From UBA1563 sp041667115 (GTDB taxonomy: Bacteria; Bacteroidota; Ignavibacteria; Ignavibacteriales; Ignavibacteriaceae), in contig JBAYFO010000011.1 of NCBI GenBank assembly GCA_041667115.1, positions 11,116 through 75,115 of the forward strand: a DNA stretch of 64,000 bases, given 5' to 3'. Under the pieces are notes generated by a model. The model searched no databases. It was given only the letters and a program-made list of their open reading frames with translations, and was not told the DNA's origin. Each line of letters begins with the position of its first letter. Positions within the stretch are counted from its first letter, which is position 1. Made by a program: the position numbers and the translations under genes. Shown piece by piece: positions 61,083 to 64,000 of this stretch.

Positions 61083-63428
61083 TTATGATTTTTTAATAAA
61101 TTTATCGGATGTATAAAACTTTACTTTCTCAACAAATTCCTGACTGTCTATCGGTTTTGGAATATAATCGGTTGCACCCGATTCCAAACATTTCTCTTTA
61201 TCGCCTTTCATAGCAAAAGCAGTAAGGGCGATAATCGGGGTATCTTTATAAGCCGGCATTAACCTGATTTTTTCTGTAGCTTCAAATCCGTTCATAACAG
61301 GCATTTGCATATCCATTAGGATGAGATCAAATTTTTGTTTGCCAACTTGTTCAACTGCTTCAGCGCCGTTTTCAACAACAACAACGGAAATGAAATTATT
61401 TTTCTTTAATAATCTTGTAACAATAATTTGTGAATGTTTGTAATCTTCAACAAGAAGAATCTTTGGCACGTCGGTCTGCTTTGCCGCTTCTTCCGGAGTC
61501 GTAGGCTCATCATAGCGATTGATCATGGCATTTATAGTGCCTGCTAAATCTTCTATGTTTGTGCTTCTCTTGTTAAGAAGTTCTGTAAACAGCCCATCAA
61601 TTTTCTTTAGGTCACCTTCAAAATTTTCTTTCCCGGTATAAATAATTATTGGAAGGTTCGTGAATTTAGGATTTGATTTTATAAGTTTAATCAGATCAAA
61701 TCCATTGATTTCGGGCATATCCAGATCGATGATTGCAAGATCAAGAGGAATATCTTTTATCTTCTCCATTACTAATGAGGAATTTGAGAGAGCTACTGGG
61801 TTATATCCGACGGACGCGATAGCTTCTTTAATTAAATTTAAAGTAGGAACGTCATCATCAACACAGAGAATGTTTGAATCTTTTTTCAGTTTATAACTGG
61901 TGAGAACTTCGACTAAATCTTTGTACTTGATTGGTTTAACAAAGTATTCCACAGCTCCCATCAAGAAAGCTTTTTGCTGCTCTGCTTCAACCGAACAAAC
62001 AATGATCGGAATGAATTTGGTTGATTTATTTTCCCTAATTTTCTTTAACAATTCCAACCCGTTAATATCCGGAAGAACAATGTCGGTAATTATGGCAAGT
62101 ACGTGTTCGCGTTCCAGATATTCCAGTGCTTTTAATCCGGCATTAACAATTACCGGTTCGTAACCCCATTTATTAAGATAATTGCCTAAAAGTTTTGATG
62201 TTGCATAATCATCTTCAATTACCAGTACTTTGTTTTTCCCATCGGTTGCTTTGGGGAGTGAGGAAATTTTCGTCTCAATATCATTCACCTCGTCGATAGG
62301 GAGATTAAAACGGATAGTTGTTCCTCTATCACGGTTTGAAGCCGCTTCGACCGAACCATGCATTAATTCTACATATTTTTTAGCAAGGAGAAAACTTAAT
62401 GCAGTAAAACTATATTGTTTCTGAGCAGTAATATCAAGTGCTTTGGGGAGAAACGTCCTATCCGGCATTGAAGCAGTTTTGTTTGAAATACTAATCGTCA
62501 CACGTTTTTTGTCTAAAAGACTCGCGGTTATATTTACGTCTCCGCTCGCCGAATGATAGAGCAAATAAGATAAAAAATTTAATACTACCAGCCGCAATTT
62601 TTGATGATCAATCTTGATGTTAACGGGTAATTCATCTGAAATAGACGAAACAAAAGTAAAACCGGCATTCTTTAATTTTTCTGATTGTTGATTTAAGATA
62701 TCGGAAATAACATTTTTAAAATTTATTTCGCTTGGTGTCTCGGTTACATTTCCTCCGTCAACCCGTGCAAAATCAATTAAATCATTCAGGAGTGCTAAAA
62801 GTTTTTGTGCATTATCCCGGATAGTAAGGACGTAATCCGCCTGGTTGGACGTTAGTCTGTCATCATTGAGCAAGGAAGCAAATCCAATAATACTATTTGT
62901 TGGTGTGCGGAATTCGTTAGCTAGTTCGGCGACAATTTTACTTAGGTTAAATTCCGATTCAAAAACAACGCCGGATACGGTTTGCAGGTAAGGAATAAGT
63001 GTTTCGCAAAATTGTTCTAAGAAATCTCTATCGCCTTTGGTAAATGGGGTTTTCTGCGAAACTTTTAAAAGATATTTTTCAGCTGCGACTTTTATGGCAA
63101 TACAACTTTCATAGATCACAAAGTCGGTTGATTGGATCTCACAATTTGCGTCAGAGTTAAACAAAACTTTATCAAAATCAGTTTGATGAATCTTGCAAGA
63201 GGAGCACTCATAAAGCGCATTTGGTAGAAATGATTTCCGCGCGGAAGTCGATTTTCCTTGAAAGACTAACTTATTATTGTTATTTATTTTAAAAAGAATT
63301 GCCGATTGAAGTTGAAATTCGTTTGTAACAAATTCGCAAAGTTTATTTGGGAACTCTGAGATATTATGCGTAACAGAATTTCGTAACTCATTTAATCCAG
63401 CAAGCAAGTGAAGGTTTGATATTATCAT
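61083..63428 (-). CDS. sensor-kinase-like protein with three receiver domains, kinase site lost
   Basis: A 781-residue protein: an N-terminal GAF-like region (about 1-150), a HisKA-like dimer segment (about 160-225), an ATPase-like domain (about 230-375) and three receiver domains (about 397-510, 518-630, 656-775). The usual H-E-x-R-T-P reads N-E-F-R-T-P, so the phospho-accepting histidine is N171. The ATPase N-box (NFLSYLLYHS) and G-boxes (ISNKTASM where DxGxG is expected) are also degraded. Receiver aspartates are present in ITDIVLPD, IIDLDMPE and LMDMQMPV. It probably acts as a phosphate relay or scaffold for other kinases. No output domain is present. Confidence 0.83.
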   Translation of the reverse strand: MIISNLHLLAGLNELRNSVTHNISEFPNKLCEFVTNEFQLQSAILFKINNNNKLVFQGKSTSARKSFLPNALYECSSCKIHQTDFDKVLFNSDANCEIQSTDFVIYESCIAIKVAAEKYLLKVSQKTPFTKGDRDFLEQFCETLIPYLQTVSGVVFESEFNLSKIVAELANEFRTPTNSIIGFASLLNDDRLTSNQADYVLTIRDNAQKLLALLNDLIDFARVDGGNVTETPSEINFKNVISDILNQQSEKLKNAGFTFVSSISDELPVNIKIDHQKLRLVVLNFLSYLLYHSASGDVNITASLLDKKRVTISISNKTASMPDRTFLPKALDITAQKQYSFTALSFLLAKKYVELMHGSVEAASNRDRGTTIRFNLPIDEVNDIETKISSLPKATDGKNKVLVIEDDYATSKLLGNYLNKWGYEPVIVNAGLKALEYLEREHVLAIITDIVLPDINGLELLKKIRENKSTKFIPIIVCSVEAEQQKAFLMGAVEYFVKPIKYKDLVEVLTSYKLKKDSNILCVDDDVPTLNLIKEAIASVGYNPVALSNSSLVMEKIKDIPLDLAIIDLDMPEINGFDLIKLIKSNPKFTNLPIIIYTGKENFEGDLKKIDGLFTELLNKRSTNIEDLAGTINAMINRYDEPTTPEEAAKQTDVPKILLVEDYKHSQIIVTRLLKKNNFISVVVVENGAEAVEQVGKQKFDLILMDMQMPVMNGFEATEKIRLMPAYKDTPIIALTAFAMKGDKEKCLESGATDYIPKPIDSQEFVEKVKFYTSDKFIKKS

Positions 63429-63550
63429 AACTCTATAATTAATTCTCCATTTGTCCTAAATATAAAGATTTTCTTTAGAAATGAAAAAGATTATTTCGTT
63501 TCTTTCAAAACTTCGGGGGAAAAAATGAAAAAAATTCTCTTATTTACTTC

Positions 63551-63579
63551 TTGACAAAGACCTTTAAGGGTAATATATT
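63551..63579 (+). promoter_or_regulatory. candidate promoter giving a leaderless mRNA
   Basis: TTGACA (63551-63556) and TATATT (63574-63579) with 17 bases between them. A transcript starting 7 bases after the second box would begin at the ATG of the next gene (63586). A short frame ATG-AAA-AAA (63525) overlaps the promoter. Confidence 0.45.
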
Positions 63580-63585
63580 TAACCC

Positions 63586-63981
63586 ATGAAAAAGCAACTA
63601 TTTATCTTTTTTACATTTCTATCAATAAGTTCTCTCATCGGTGGAGTCCTTTATGATTTTATTACTGCTAGGAACGTCGGTGAAAATATTCTGGTCGAAT
63701 GGAAAACTTCCGAAGAAACAAACGTTAAAGAATTTATTGTTGAACGTTGCACTCCCCAAAGTGATTATGTTGCATTAGAGACGATCAAACCTAAAGGTTC
63801 CAACTCGTATTATTCTTTCCTAGATCAAAATGCTTACAAAGTTACCGATGTGATGTTTAAGTATCGTATAAAAATAGTTGATAATAATAATGCGGTATCT
63901 ACTACTCAAGAGGTAAGTGTCTCACATAACATTTCCGGCGTTAAAAGAACGTGGGGAAGTATAAAAGCAATGTTTAGATAG
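63586..63981 (+). CDS. small secreted protein with a fibronectin-III-like domain
   Basis: A 131-residue protein with a signal peptide (residues about 1-20). The rest resembles one beta-sandwich repeat of the kind found in Bacteroidota surface proteins (ENILVEWKTSEETNVKEFIVER ... FKYRIKIVD). It has no catalytic motif. No ribosome site is seen ahead of the ATG, in agreement with the leaderless promoter. It may bind other envelope proteins. Confidence 0.65.
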   Translation: MKKQLFIFFTFLSISSLIGGVLYDFITARNVGENILVEWKTSEETNVKEFIVERCTPQSDYVALETIKPKGSNSYYSFLDQNAYKVTDVMFKYRIKIVDNNNAVSTTQEVSVSHNISGVKRTWGSIKAMFR

Positions 63982-64000
63982 TTTTTGTGCTTACATTTCT

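Overview
The window looks like chromosome from a bacterium of the Bacteroidota/Ignavibacteria (FCB) group. Points in favour are an AT-rich genome, candidate TAnnTTTG -7 promoter boxes, a glycogen synthase gene followed by a DUF4270-like lipoprotein, Bacteroidota-type DUF1343/NamZ and DUF3109 genes, SPOR and other lipoproteins, and a fused single-chain glycine decarboxylase P-protein. This placement is inferred from gene content; no rRNA or tRNA gene is present to confirm it.

Layout. 1-1.8 kb: the end of an MFS exporter and a methyltransferase. 1.85-6.66 kb, minus strand: a run made of a SPOR lipoprotein, hutI, a glutamate formimidoyltransferase, a cyclodeaminase and a NamZ-like muramidase, i.e. 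the lower half of histidine degradation feeding one-carbon units to folate. 6.9-11.5 kb: glycogen synthase, a HAD phosphatase and two envelope proteins. 11.5-25 kb: a long plus-strand housekeeping run with glyA, tatC, a polyprenyl synthase, DUF177-rpmF-plsX-fabH-fabD-(DUF3109)-fabG-acpP-fabF-rnc, then gcvP. GlyA and GcvP, like the folate genes, belong to C1 metabolism.

25-40.3 kb is an accessory island between gcvP and an nfeD-like gene. Its left part holds a strictly phased array of 21-bp repeats and two copies of a cassette made of repeat end, leader, hairpin and a helical protein of unknown function. Next come a RelE-type toxin-antitoxin pair bracketed by twin palindromes, a frameshifted gene joining a RibD-like deaminase to a GHKL ATPase and winged helix, a type III-like restriction-modification system whose mod and res genes are separated by a GxxExxY gene with inverted-repeat ends, an Mrr-nuclease/STAND NTPase, and an OLD-family ATPase/TOPRIM nuclease. 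Several dispersed palindromes link these parts. This is a defense island; the candidates for undescribed biology are the 21-bp array with its duplicated cassette, the deaminase-GHKL gene, the GxxExxY cassette and the STAND/OLD gene pair.

40.6-64 kb returns to housekeeping and envelope genes: an NfeD protease, an M3 peptidase, a second NamZ in an apparent sucD-ndk-NUDIX-namZ-lipoprotein run, ugd, a secreted MetX-like hydrolase with a metallopeptidase, an MlaE/ABC/MCE lipid-transport operon whose ATPase has lost its catalytic motifs, glnS, a DEAD-box RNA helicase, gltX, a sensor-like protein with three receiver domains and no phospho-accepting histidine, and a small secreted protein behind a candidate leaderless promoter.
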